A DNA stretch of 54,862 bases from Bacteroidales bacterium UBA5206 (GTDB taxonomy: Bacteria > Bacteroidota > Bacteroidia > Bacteroidales > Tenuifilaceae): the NCBI GenBank assembly GCA_002412705.1, contig DHVO01000199.1, positions 17,126 through 71,987 on the forward strand. Direction: 5' to 3'. The first letter of the stretch is position 1. The number at the start of each line of letters is the position of its first letter. The notes beneath the pieces were generated by a model that was not told where the DNA came from, did no database searches, and was given only the letters and a program-made list of their open reading frames with translations. This document shows, piece after piece, positions 45,156 through 53,752 of the stretch. A program made the position numbers and the translations under genes.

Positions 45156-46889
45156 GTGAGTGATATGCAGCTAAATATAGAAGTTAACGGCAAGGAGATT
45201 CAAGCACGTAGAGACGAAACCATTCTAACGGCTTTACTCAGAAACGGAATTCGTGTGCCAACTCTTTGCAGCATTAAGGGGCTATCGCCCAATGGTGCTT
45301 GTAGAATTTGTGTGGTTGAGGTTGAGGGAAAAGCAGGACTTGTACCATCGTGTTCGCACCCAGTAGAGGAGGGTATGAAGATTAAAACACACTCGCCACG
45401 GGTAGTAAAAGCGCGTCGTACCATTCTAGAGCTGCTGCTAAGCAATCATCCCGACGACTGCCTTTACTGTGAGCGTAACGAGAACTGTGAGCTTCAGGAT
45501 TTAGCCGTGGAGCTGAATATTAGGGAGCGGCGCATATCAGGAAAGAAGAGCAAGCATAGGCTGGATTTGTCAAGCCCTGGAGTGGTTCGTGACCCGGCAA
45601 AGTGCATTCTGTGTGGTCGGTGCATCCGTATTTGTGACGAGGTACAAGGCGTATCAACCCTTGAATTTGTGAATCGTGGGTCGAAAACCGTTGTGGGAAC
45701 AGCAATGAATCGCGACCTTAACTTTTCCAGCTGTATCAGCTGCGGGCAGTGCGTTATGGTATGCCCAACAGGTGCGCTGCATGAGCGGTCTAACCTCGAT
45801 GATGTGCTTGATGCGCTTAATAACCCACACCAAAAGGTTGTTGTGCAGTATGGTCCATCTGTGTCGGTATCGTTGGCCGAGGAGTTTGGCATTAAGGCGG
45901 GTAAGGATATTAATGGCGTTATTAACGCAGCCTTGCGCAAAATAGGATTCTCCTACATTTTCGATACTACCTTTGGTGCCGATGTGGCCATATTAGAGTC
46001 GGCAATGGAGCTTAAAAAGCGTATAGAAACCAATCAGTTTCTGCCCATGTTCTCCAGCTGCTGCCCCGCATGGATAAAGTATGCCGAGCAGTTTAAGCCA
46101 GAAGTTTTGCCGTTGATCTCAACGTGTAAATCGCCACAACAAATAATGGGAACAATTATTAAGTCGTTCTTTGCTCCCGCCGAGGGTATAAATCCTAATG
46201 AAATATACTCTGTAGCCATTATGCCCTGTGTTGCCAAAAAGTTTGAAGCCCAAAGAGAGGAGATGACACAAAAGGCCATATCCGATGTAGATGCCGTTAT
46301 TACCACTCGCGAGCTGGCAAGGCTAATTAGGCTATATGGAATAGATATTCATAGCATTGAGCCGCAGCAGCCCGATAGCCCTCTGGGCATGCGAAGCTCT
46401 GCTGGGAAGCTGTTTGGAACCTCGGGGGGTGCTACTGAGGGTATTTTTCGAACCCTTCACTACTACATGACGGGCAAAGAGATGCAGCAGCCCAAAATTG
46501 CCGATTTGCGTTCCAACGGAGCCATAAAGGAAATTGAACTTAAAATTGGGAACAAGAAGCTAACTGCTATTCTTGTTTCCGGAATGGGAAATATAAGACC
46601 CTTGCTCGATTCTGTTGCAGCAGGAGAGGTTAAGGCTCACTTCATTGAGGTAATGGCTTGCCCAGGAGGGTGCGTAAATGGAGGAGGTCAACCCTTTGGG
46701 TCCAGCGAGAAGGATGTGAAGGCGCGCGCAAAATCTATTTACGAGATTGATGAGGTGGAAACCATTAAGGTTGCACACAAAAACCCAATGGTTACCGATA
46801 TGTACGAGCGTTTTTTGGAAGCTCCTGGCAGCGATTTGAGCAAAAAGTACCTCCACACCCGTTACACCAAACGAGATGTGCTGATGTAG
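45156..46889 (+). CDS. hydA: [FeFe] hydrogenase catalytic subunit 3 (divergent)
   Basis: The 577-residue hydrogenase has a [2Fe-2S] domain, a His-Cys [4Fe-4S] site, two [4Fe-4S] clusters (CILCGRCIRIC and CISCGQCVMVC) and the H-cluster domain. Motifs are FSSCCPAW (C302, C303), MPCVAKKFE and EVMACPGGCVNGGGQP, so all ligands are kept. The usually conserved TGAAVIFGATGGV(M/I)EAA stretch reads SAGKLFGTSGGATEG, marking it as divergent. GTG at 45156 or ATG at 45165 could be the start. It closes operon 3 and is followed by a histidine-kinase-linked hydrogenase-like gene. Confidence 0.92.
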   Translation: MSDMQLNIEVNGKEIQARRDETILTALLRNGIRVPTLCSIKGLSPNGACRICVVEVEGKAGLVPSCSHPVEEGMKIKTHSPRVVKARRTILELLLSNHPDDCLYCERNENCELQDLAVELNIRERRISGKKSKHRLDLSSPGVVRDPAKCILCGRCIRICDEVQGVSTLEFVNRGSKTVVGTAMNRDLNFSSCISCGQCVMVCPTGALHERSNLDDVLDALNNPHQKVVVQYGPSVSVSLAEEFGIKAGKDINGVINAALRKIGFSYIFDTTFGADVAILESAMELKKRIETNQFLPMFSSCCPAWIKYAEQFKPEVLPLISTCKSPQQIMGTIIKSFFAPAEGINPNEIYSVAIMPCVAKKFEAQREEMTQKAISDVDAVITTRELARLIRLYGIDIHSIEPQQPDSPLGMRSSAGKLFGTSGGATEGIFRTLHYYMTGKEMQQPKIADLRSNGAIKEIELKIGNKKLTAILVSGMGNIRPLLDSVAAGEVKAHFIEVMACPGGCVNGGGQPFGSSEKDVKARAKSIYEIDEVETIKVAHKNPMVTDMYERFLEAPGSDLSKKYLHTRYTKRDVLM

Positions 46890-47001
46890 TGTGTGTTATA
46901 TAGTGTGTAGGGTTTGGTGTATAGTGTTTAGTTTCTTATATCTAACATCTAACATCCAACGTCTTCTCTTAATCTTTTAAACCTTTAACCTTAATCCTTA
47001 G
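46890..47001 (+). repeat. Low-complexity degenerate short repeats before the hydrogenase-kinase gene
   Basis: The tract contains TAGTGTGTAGGG, GTATAGTGTTTAG, two CTAACAT units and AAACCTTTAACCTTAA. It ends at the start codon at 47002. It resembles the tracts at 2453-2512 and 39985-40072. Confidence 0.6.
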
Positions 47002-49008
47002 ATGGATCAGCATAAAAAACTAGTTTACACCGTAAAGGAGCTCTGTAGGGTTTGCTACACATGTGTGCGCGAGTGTCCTGCTAAGGCCATTAAAATAGTT
47101 AATGGGCAGGCCGAAGTTATTCCCGAGCGTTGTATTGGTTGTGGCAACTGCATTAAGGTTTGCAGTCAGGATGCAAAGGTGTTTATTCTTTCTAGGTTAG
47201 AGGTAAAGCAGCTGCTCCAGTCAGGACAAAAAGTGGTGGCAATGGTTGCACCGTCGTTTCCAGCGGAGTTTTCGGAGGTAAAGGATTTTAGACAGTTTGT
47301 AGGAATGGTTAGGGCTTTGGGCTTTAGCCATGTTTTTGAAGTGGGTTTTGGCGCCGATTTGGTTGCCAATGCCTATAAAAAGCTGCTGAACGATAAGGAT
47401 GGTAAAGGGTATATCTCATCAGATTGTCCTGCTATAGTTTCCTACATCCGATACTATCATCCCGATTTGGTAAAGCACTTAGCCCCATTAGTCTCACCAA
47501 TGGTTGCAATGCTACGCGTTGTGAAACAAATGCTAGGTAACGATGTAAAGGTTGTGTTTATTGGCCCATGTATTGCTAAAAAGGCCGAATCGGCAGAGGT
47601 TGACGAGGTGCTTACTTTTCGTGAGCTGAGAGGCATGCTCGACCATGCTGGGATAGATTTTCAAACTGTAACGCCATCCAATTTTGACCCACCCCGTGCT
47701 GGACGAGGTGCGATATTTCCAGTTAGTAGGGGGTTGATTCAAACTGTTAATATTCTTGATGATATTGTTGAGGGCAACGTGCTTGTTGCCGAGGGGCGCA
47801 TTGGCTTTCAGGAAGCAATAAAAGAGTTTGAGTCGGGGAATTTAAAGAATCAGAACCTTGAGCTTCTTTGCTGCGAGGGATGCATTATGGGGCCAGGTAT
47901 GACCGCTGGCGGGAAGCGTTTTGAGCGAAGAACATATGTAAGCTCCTACGTGCAGCATAAGCTGCAGCCTGAGCAAAAAAAAGAGTGGGACACCCATTTT
48001 AACGAGTTTGCTAATATAGACCTTACTCAATCGTTTAGCTCCAACGACCGGCGTATGCCATTGCCTTCGGAGGAGCAGGTTAACAAAGTTTTGGCTTCGA
48101 TGGGTAAGTTTTCGCCACGCGACCACCTTAACTGTGGGGCTTGTGGCTACGATACTTGCTTGGAGCACGCCATTGCCATTGTTGAAGGGCTTGCCGAGGT
48201 GGAGATGTGCCTGCCCTATACCATTGAGGAGCTGCACGATTCAATAAAGGATTTGGCCATATCTAACGAAACCCTTGCCAAGGTGCAGCAAGCACTAAAG
48301 CACTCCGAGAAGCTGGCGCACATGGGACAGCTGTCGGCGGGCATTGCTCATGAGCTAAATAACCCGTTGGGAGTGGTGCTAATGTATAGCAACATTTTAC
48401 TTGATGAGTGCCCTCCAACCGATCCTCTAAGGCAGGATTTGGAATTAATATCGGCTCAAGCCGAACGATGCAAAAAAATTGTGAGCGGACTGCTTAATTT
48501 TGCCCGAAAGAATCAGGTTAAGCTGGAGGAGATTGACCTTAAAAAACTTGCTGAGGATAGCTTAGCATCGGTGGTTAAGCCCGATAATATCAAAACGGGT
48601 GTTATTTGTAGAGGTAGCAACTTAAAAGCAAATCTCGATTATGAACAGATGATGCAGGTGCTTACCAACCTCAACAAAAATGCCATTGAGGCTATGCCAA
48701 ACGGGGGAACTCTAGTTGTAGAGGTTGAAACTACCGATACCGAGGTAACCTTTAGCGTTAGGGATACAGGAGTGGGAATACCCGAGGAGCACATGGATAA
48801 GCTCTACACCCCGTTCTTTACAACCAAGGGTATAGGCAAAGGAACAGGGTTAGGACTAGCAACTACATATGGCATAGTAAAAATGCACAAGGGGCGCATA
48901 GAGGTGGAGTCCAATACCGATGCGCACAGGGGGCAAACAGGCACAATATTTAGGATTATTCTGCCCCGCGACTCTATGACGCTTGAATCAGAATTGGACA
49001 GTAAATAA
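47002..49008 (+). CDS. Hydrogenase-like H-cluster-type domain fused to a histidine kinase (putative H2/redox sensor kinase)
   Basis: The 668-residue soluble protein has two [4Fe-4S] motifs (C15, C18, C21, C25; C44, C47, C50, C54). An H-cluster-type domain follows with SSDCPAI, IGPCIAKK and LCCEGCIMGPG, then a CGACGYDTCLEHA Fe-S domain. A short coil leads to a HisKA domain (GIAHELNNPLG, H450) and a GHKL ATPase (NLNKNAIEAMPNGG, DTGVGIPEE, GTGLGLATTYGI). It closely parallels the HydS-like protein at 40073, but the PAS output is replaced by a kinase. It lies directly before two receiver genes. A likely role is to convert H2 or redox state into phosphorylation. Confidence 0.85.
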   Translation: MDQHKKLVYTVKELCRVCYTCVRECPAKAIKIVNGQAEVIPERCIGCGNCIKVCSQDAKVFILSRLEVKQLLQSGQKVVAMVAPSFPAEFSEVKDFRQFVGMVRALGFSHVFEVGFGADLVANAYKKLLNDKDGKGYISSDCPAIVSYIRYYHPDLVKHLAPLVSPMVAMLRVVKQMLGNDVKVVFIGPCIAKKAESAEVDEVLTFRELRGMLDHAGIDFQTVTPSNFDPPRAGRGAIFPVSRGLIQTVNILDDIVEGNVLVAEGRIGFQEAIKEFESGNLKNQNLELLCCEGCIMGPGMTAGGKRFERRTYVSSYVQHKLQPEQKKEWDTHFNEFANIDLTQSFSSNDRRMPLPSEEQVNKVLASMGKFSPRDHLNCGACGYDTCLEHAIAIVEGLAEVEMCLPYTIEELHDSIKDLAISNETLAKVQQALKHSEKLAHMGQLSAGIAHELNNPLGVVLMYSNILLDECPPTDPLRQDLELISAQAERCKKIVSGLLNFARKNQVKLEEIDLKKLAEDSLASVVKPDNIKTGVICRGSNLKANLDYEQMMQVLTNLNKNAIEAMPNGGTLVVEVETTDTEVTFSVRDTGVGIPEEHMDKLYTPFFTTKGIGKGTGLGLATTYGIVKMHKGRIEVESNTDAHRGQTGTIFRIILPRDSMTLESELDSK

Positions 49009-49032
49009 TTGAAAAAATAAAAACTAAGAGCA

Positions 49033-49431
49033 ATGGGTGTAGAGGCTAACAAAACAATTCTTCTGGTAGATGACGATATCGACTATCTATTCCAGATAAA
49101 GTTTCAGCTAGAACGATTCGGCTTTAAGGTGGTTACCGCCGAGAGCCAAAAGGAGGCCGAGCAGCTGCTTGCTAATCTTAAACCAGACCTAGCCATTCTC
49201 GATCTGATGATGGAGAACGACGATAGCGGGTTTATCCTTAGCTACAAAATGAAGAAAAAGTATCCAGATGTGCCTATTATCATAGCAACAGCCGTTTCGT
49301 CGGAAACGGGAATGTCCTTTGGTATAAGCTCCGAGGAGGAGCGCAAGTGGATACGTGCCGATCTGTACCTAGAAAAGGGAATTAGGCCAGAGCAGCTGCA
49401 TAAGGATATCCTTAAACTCTTAAATCTATAG
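49033..49431 (+). CDS. Receiver-domain response regulator
   Basis: The 132-residue protein is a single receiver domain, with VDDD, the phosphoacceptor in ILDLMMENDD and a late Lys in YLEKGI. It has an insertion (SFGISSEEERKWIRADL) before the last helix, a feature of receiver proteins that accompany HydS-type genes. There is no output domain. It is separated by 24 bases from the hydrogenase-kinase gene and by one base from the next gene. It is the probable phosphate acceptor for the kinase upstream. Confidence 0.87.
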   Translation: MGVEANKTILLVDDDIDYLFQIKFQLERFGFKVVTAESQKEAEQLLANLKPDLAILDLMMENDDSGFILSYKMKKKYPDVPIIIATAVSSETGMSFGISSEEERKWIRADLYLEKGIRPEQLHKDILKLLNL

Positions 49432-49432
49432 C

Positions 49433-50584
49433 ATGGAAGCATTAGATGTACTGGTGGTTGACGATGAGCCCGGAATCCGTTCTGGGGTGCTACGCATTCT
49501 TCGCAACTTTACCGTTTCCTACCCTTTTATGGATGATGATATTAGCTTTAACGTTATAGAGGCGGCAACGGGAGAGGAGGCGCTTGAGCATATTAAGAAG
49601 AGCCCACCAGCCATAGTGCTGCTCGATAATAAGCTGCCAGGCATACAGGGGGTTGAGGTTTTGGAGTTCATAAACAACAACCAACTTGATATTCTGGTAA
49701 TGATGATTACCTCATATGCATCGCTCGAACTTGCCGTAAAGGCTACTACCATTGGTGCATACGATTTTGTTCCCAAGCCATTTACTCCACAGGAGCTAAA
49801 ATCGTCAATGGAAAATATTACCAAACACTACTTCCTTAGGCGAATGACCCGCAAAATGCACAAGGAGGGCAAGCAGGTTCGGTTTCAGTTCCTATCGGTG
49901 CTATCGCATGAGCTAAAGGCACCTCTTAATGCCATAGAGGGATACCTTAACATTATGCAGGATAAGCAGATGGGGCCCAATGTTGCCGCTTACGATGAAA
50001 TGATTGATCGATCCCTATCGCGGGTAAAATCTATGCGCACCATGATAATGGATTTGCTGGATCTTACTCACATAGAATCCGGCAAGAAGAAACGTGAGCT
50101 CCGTGAGCTCGATTTGTGCCTTGTGGCCAAATCGGCAATGGATACCATGATGCCACTGGCCATACAGCGTGATGTTACCATGCAACTTGCTGCCGATGAT
50201 GGGTGTACATACTTTGCCGATTCCGATGAAATGGTAATCATTTTCAATAATCTAATATCCAATGCGGTTAAGTACAATGCCACAGGAGGAACGGTTACTT
50301 GTACCATTGCTCAGTCCGAAAACCAAGTGGTTATAAGAGTAGCGGATACAGGTATAGGAATAGATGAAGCCGATGTACCCAAGTTGTTCCATGAGTTCTC
50401 CCGCATAAAGAACGCCAAAACCCGCGAGGTAACCGGAAGCGGATTGGGCTTAAGCATTGTTAAGCGCTTAGTATCTATGTACAATGGGCGCATTGAGGTT
50501 GACAGCAAAGTGGGGCAGGGTTCAACCTTTAGCATATACCTTCCGGTTAGTTCTAGTGGTTTACCCGATGTAAGTAGTCAGTAG
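49433..50584 (+). CDS. Hybrid receiver-histidine kinase
   Basis: The 383-residue protein has an N-terminal receiver (VDDEPGI, phosphoacceptor in VLLDNKLPG, late Lys in VPKPFTP). A HisKA domain (FLSVLSHELKAPLNAIEGYL) and a GHKL ATPase (NLISNAVKYN, DTGIGIDE, GSGLGLSIVKRL) follow. Because the receiver is N-terminal, its phosphorylation could control the C-terminal kinase, which fits a relay from the hydrogenase-linked kinase. No DNA-binding protein of the relay is seen. It ends about 150 bases before rex. Confidence 0.87.
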   Translation: MEALDVLVVDDEPGIRSGVLRILRNFTVSYPFMDDDISFNVIEAATGEEALEHIKKSPPAIVLLDNKLPGIQGVEVLEFINNNQLDILVMMITSYASLELAVKATTIGAYDFVPKPFTPQELKSSMENITKHYFLRRMTRKMHKEGKQVRFQFLSVLSHELKAPLNAIEGYLNIMQDKQMGPNVAAYDEMIDRSLSRVKSMRTMIMDLLDLTHIESGKKKRELRELDLCLVAKSAMDTMMPLAIQRDVTMQLAADDGCTYFADSDEMVIIFNNLISNAVKYNATGGTVTCTIAQSENQVVIRVADTGIGIDEADVPKLFHEFSRIKNAKTREVTGSGLGLSIVKRLVSMYNGRIEVDSKVGQGSTFSIYLPVSSSGLPDVSSQ

Positions 50585-50731
50585 CTTGTATTGTAAATAA
50601 CTTTATTGATACTAGATTAAACCTTTTTGTCGATTTTTATATTAAAAGTTGCATTTTTGTAAGTTGAACGCTCGATTAATACATTGAGTGTTGTATTTTA
50701 GTACTGATAACCATATTCAAATATAAACAGC

Positions 50732-51352
50732 GTGAAGCTACCAGAAAAAACCGTTGAAAGGTTGAGCGAGTATCGCCGCACCCTACTAGAATGCCTAGGA
50801 AAGGGCAAGACGCACATCTATTCTCATGAACTTGCTGGTTTGCATAACATTACGGCGGTTCAGGTTCGTCGCGATTTAATGCTAATTGGCTACTCTAGCC
50901 TAAAAAAGAAGGGCTACGATGCGCATGAACTAATTGAGGTTATAGGAAAGCTAATTGACCATCCTCATGGGTTAAATGTAGCCGTAATTGGTATGGGTAA
51001 TTTGGGACGGGCTATTACTACCTACTTTAATGGAAAGCGCCCTAAACTAAATATTGTAGCCACTTTTGATGTAGATCCAAACAAGGTGGATAGGGTTATC
51101 TCTGGTGTTAACTGCTTTCCCATTAAGGAGCTCCAAAACGTAATTAAAAAGCAGAACATTGCTATTGGAATAATTACTTCGCCACCCGATACTGCAACAG
51201 CTATTGCTGAAATGCTTGTAATGTCGGGCGTAAAGGGTATTCTTAACTTTACTACCACACCACTTAACGTTCCCTCTTCTGTCTTTTTGGAGGAGTTTGA
51301 TATGATAACATCTCTGGAAAAGGTTGCCTACTTTGTTAAGGAGCAAAAATAG
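50732..51352 (+). CDS. rex: Redox-sensing transcriptional repressor Rex
   Basis: The 206-residue protein begins with GTG. It has a winged-helix DNA-binding domain (residues about 4-80, with ITAVQVRRDLMLIGY as recognition region), a Rossmann domain with VAVIGMGNLGRAI, and the C-terminal domain-swap helix (EKVAYFVKEQK). Rex binds DNA when NAD+ is high and leaves when NADH rises, de-repressing fermentation and hydrogenase genes. Rex-type palindromes in this window at 6586-6619 and 21199-21214 make the hydrogenase operons likely targets. Confidence 0.92.
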   Translation: MKLPEKTVERLSEYRRTLLECLGKGKTHIYSHELAGLHNITAVQVRRDLMLIGYSSLKKKGYDAHELIEVIGKLIDHPHGLNVAVIGMGNLGRAITTYFNGKRPKLNIVATFDVDPNKVDRVISGVNCFPIKELQNVIKKQNIAIGIITSPPDTATAIAEMLVMSGVKGILNFTTTPLNVPSSVFLEEFDMITSLEKVAYFVKEQK

Positions 51353-51454
51353 GCCGCTAGAGAGTGTATTTGGTAACGTAGTTGCGTACTCTAATATTTG
51401 GAAAAGCGTGAGGTTGAGCAATTCTCGTTTTCACGCATAAAATAGTTGCTTTTA

Positions 51455-52390
51455 ATGCAAGTTCACTTTGGCTTTGAGAACGCTGTTGGAATAAGGAACC
51501 CCGTGGTTACAACGGGATCGTTCGATGGTGTACACATAGGCCATAAAACCATTCTAAACCGACTAAACGAAATTGCAGAGCAAATTGATGGTGAGTCGGT
51601 TTTGGTTTCCTTTTATCCACATCCCCGAAAGGTACTTTACCCCGAAACTCAAGGGCGCGACCTCCAGTTTATCTGTTCACAGAAGGAAAAAATAGTGCTG
51701 CTCGAAAAAGCAGGTCTAAAGCACCTTATACTCGTGCGGTTTACTCTGGAGTTTTCTAAAACTTCGTCGGAAGATTTTATTCGTAAGCTACTAGTTGGCG
51801 GACTAAATGCCAAGTATATTATTGTTGGGTTTAACCATCACTTTGGGCACAATAGGCAGGGCGATTTTAGTAACCTGTATAGCCTAAGTCAGGAGCTTGA
51901 CTTTGGCGTTGAGGAGATTCCCGAGCAGGATATTCATCACGAAACGGTTAGCTCAACAACAATTAGGAAGGCATTAAAGGAGGGACGAATACAGCGCGCC
52001 AACGCATATCTGGATCACCAGTATATGATAATTGGTGCTTTAGGCCGTGGAAGTAATATGTTTTCACAGGTTGGTTTTCCCACCCTTAGGGTTCAGATAG
52101 AAGAGGCTGGCAAGCTAATTCCCCCAACGGGTATTTATGCCGTAACCCTGTTTTGGGGGCAGTGCTGCTATAAGGCTATGGCCGTAGTTAGTGGTGGTTG
52201 TACCGCCGAAACGCTGCAAGAGGTAAATGTAGATGTGCACATCCTGAATTTTGATGGCATTCTTCACAGCGATGAGGGCACTTTACTGTTCCAAAAAGCC
52301 GTGCGCTTTGATTTAAACCTTTTAGACCAAAACATACTAAATGAACAGCTCACATATGGGCTAAATGAGGTTGATGAGCTAATCTATTAA
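51455..52390 (+). CDS. ribF: Bifunctional riboflavin kinase/FAD synthetase
   Basis: ATG at 51455 is preferred over a TTG nine bases earlier, giving 311 residues. The N-terminal FAD synthetase half has TTGSFDGVHIGHKT and VGFNHHFGHNRQGD, and the C-terminal riboflavin kinase half has GFPTLRV and PPTGIYAV. It makes FMN and FAD from riboflavin in the cytosol. That supports the FMN-dependent NuoF-like subunits nearby, though the gene is a general housekeeping one. The start lies about 100 bases after rex. Confidence 0.92.
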   Translation: MQVHFGFENAVGIRNPVVTTGSFDGVHIGHKTILNRLNEIAEQIDGESVLVSFYPHPRKVLYPETQGRDLQFICSQKEKIVLLEKAGLKHLILVRFTLEFSKTSSEDFIRKLLVGGLNAKYIIVGFNHHFGHNRQGDFSNLYSLSQELDFGVEEIPEQDIHHETVSSTTIRKALKEGRIQRANAYLDHQYMIIGALGRGSNMFSQVGFPTLRVQIEEAGKLIPPTGIYAVTLFWGQCCYKAMAVVSGGCTAETLQEVNVDVHILNFDGILHSDEGTLLFQKAVRFDLNLLDQNILNEQLTYGLNEVDELIY

Positions 52391-52444
52391 ATAAGCTTGT
52401 AACAGCTATTTAATCAGCTGGTTCACCTACATGATGTTGTTAGG

Positions 52445-53230
52445 TTAGATTGTAGCCGCCTTTTCAATCACCTCTTTCGCTTTCTCTTTTCCTAAGTACT
52501 TGTCTATAATAATGTGCATCCAGTAAATAACTGGAGTTAGCACAATGGCAAGGAATATTTTGTAGATATACTGTACTAAACCAACCGATATTACCTCTAT
52601 AAACGACCAGTTCCCCAATAGGTAAAACGCAATAAATAGTACCAAAAAGCTATCTACAAGTTGGGAAACAACCGTTGAGCCTGTTGCGCGTAGCCATAGC
52701 CAACGATGGTTGGTTAGTACCCGTAAGTAGTGAAATGTATAGGCATCAACAAATTGTCCTACTAAAAAGGCTGTAATAGAGCCAATTATTATTCCCATGC
52801 CTTGCCTAAAGATTGATGCATAGGCAAAGTTGATATCAAAAGAGTTTCCACTAGCATCAATGGCATTATTCTCTAACCAAAAGTTGGCAGGGGGTGCTTG
52901 CGTTGAGAGCAGCACAATTATAAAAGAGTAAAGAATGAGTATTGCTGCAATTAGGCTAATTCTTTGCACCCCTTTACGTCCAAAATACTCATTAATAATA
53001 TCGGACATAATAAAAACAATAGGCCATATAATAACCCCAACGCTCATGTTTAGGCCTAGCGAAGTCCCTCCAATAAATGGAATGTTAAGAGGGTTTATGC
53101 CCAGAATTTTTTCGAGGGAGAATATTTTTACACCAATAAATTCAGCCATTAAAGCATTTGCAATGAAAAACGTAGCGAGAATAATAAATAGGTTGTGGGT
53201 TCTTTTTGATACTACTTGTTCTGTTTCCAT
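52445..53230 (-). CDS. YhhQ-family queuosine precursor transporter
   Basis: The 261-residue protein (ATG at 53230 preferred over a TTG at 53236) has about seven membrane helices. The family signatures are the SDIINEYFGRKGVQR loop after the third helix and the GQFVDAYTFHYLR and STVVSQLVDSFLVLFIAF segments. YhhQ proteins import preQ0 or preQ1 for queuosine tRNA modification. It is a lone gene convergent with ribF. Other vitamin-uptake substrates are possible, but the motifs favour queuosine precursors. Confidence 0.88.
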   Translation of the reverse strand: METEQVVSKRTHNLFIILATFFIANALMAEFIGVKIFSLEKILGINPLNIPFIGGTSLGLNMSVGVIIWPIVFIMSDIINEYFGRKGVQRISLIAAILILYSFIIVLLSTQAPPANFWLENNAIDASGNSFDINFAYASIFRQGMGIIIGSITAFLVGQFVDAYTFHYLRVLTNHRWLWLRATGSTVVSQLVDSFLVLFIAFYLLGNWSFIEVISVGLVQYIYKIFLAIVLTPVIYWMHIIIDKYLGKEKAKEVIEKAATI

Positions 53231-53420
53231 TGCCAAATTTTTGGGTTAGACTGCTGCTAGTGTTGTTGTCAGTAAAAAAAAAATGCACTAACAATGTGCT
53301 GTATATCAAATATATGTTTTTTTGTGGATATAAATGTTTTCCCACTTATTTTTTTGGTTACCAGTTTAGTAGATGGGTGTGATGGTGTTGTAGTTTTTAT
53401 GTGTTAAAAATGAACATTAA

Positions 53421-53452
53421 TTGTCGGTATATGACAAAAGGTATTATATTTA
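53421..53452 (+). promoter_or_regulatory. Probable promoter of the graspetide gene cluster
   Basis: TTG at 53421-53423 and TATATTTA at 53445-53452 resemble the Bacteroidota -33 TTG and -7 TAnnTTTG elements with 21 bases between them. The precursor start codon is 32 bases further on. Confidence 0.5.
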
Positions 53453-53484
53453 AACATCATTATTAACCCAAAATTTTATTTATT

Positions 53485-53664
53485 ATGAAAAAGCCTTTTT
53501 TCGCACGCTTTTTGGAAAATCAGTTGAGCCAAGAAGAAGAAAAAAATGTAAAAGGAGCTATTATCATTCCTAAAGTTACAATGAAAGCCCCATCTGATGA
53601 TGATGAGACTGTAACCATGAAGTATCCTTCTGATGATGATGAGGGTATCAAAGAAGTGATGTAG
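53485..53664 (+). CDS. Graspetide (microviridin-type) precursor peptide with two cores
   Basis: This 59-residue peptide is easy to miss because of its size. The leader has PFFARFLENQ (residues 4-13), the helix that microviridin ATP-grasp ligases recognise. A Glu/Lys-rich spacer leads to two tandem cores, TMKAPSDDDE (32-41) and TMKYPSDDDE (44-53). These match the microviridin TxKxPSD motif, in which Thr and Ser form esters with acidic residues and Lys forms an amide. In both copies the usual Glu-Glu after PSDx is Asp-Glu. A five-residue tail follows the last core. It is followed by a stem-loop and two ATP-grasp ligase genes. Confidence 0.93.
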   Translation: MKKPFFARFLENQLSQEEEKNVKGAIIIPKVTMKAPSDDDETVTMKYPSDDDEGIKEVM

Positions 53665-53686
53665 AAGATCATCGTACTAATTTGAT

Positions 53687-53738
53687 GTTATCGTTTTATG
53701 TTTTGCTTTGTGCAATAATGTAAAACGATAACTTTTTT
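53687..53738 (+). terminator. Terminator or attenuator between the precursor and ligase genes
   Basis: GTTATCGTTTTA (53687-53698) and TAAAACGATAAC (53721-53732) are perfectly complementary, with an inner TTGC/GCAA pair, and TTTTTT follows. It lies 14 bases before the ligase start codon, so partial read-through would give more precursor than enzyme. Confidence 0.75.
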
Positions 53739-53752
53739 AATAGAGATAAGCG

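Noticed and set aside
53577..53643. Tandem TMKxPSDDDE units as a simple DNA repeat expansion
   Set aside because: The units differ at synonymous sites and match a known peptide core motif with its leader and enzymes, so they are coding cores.
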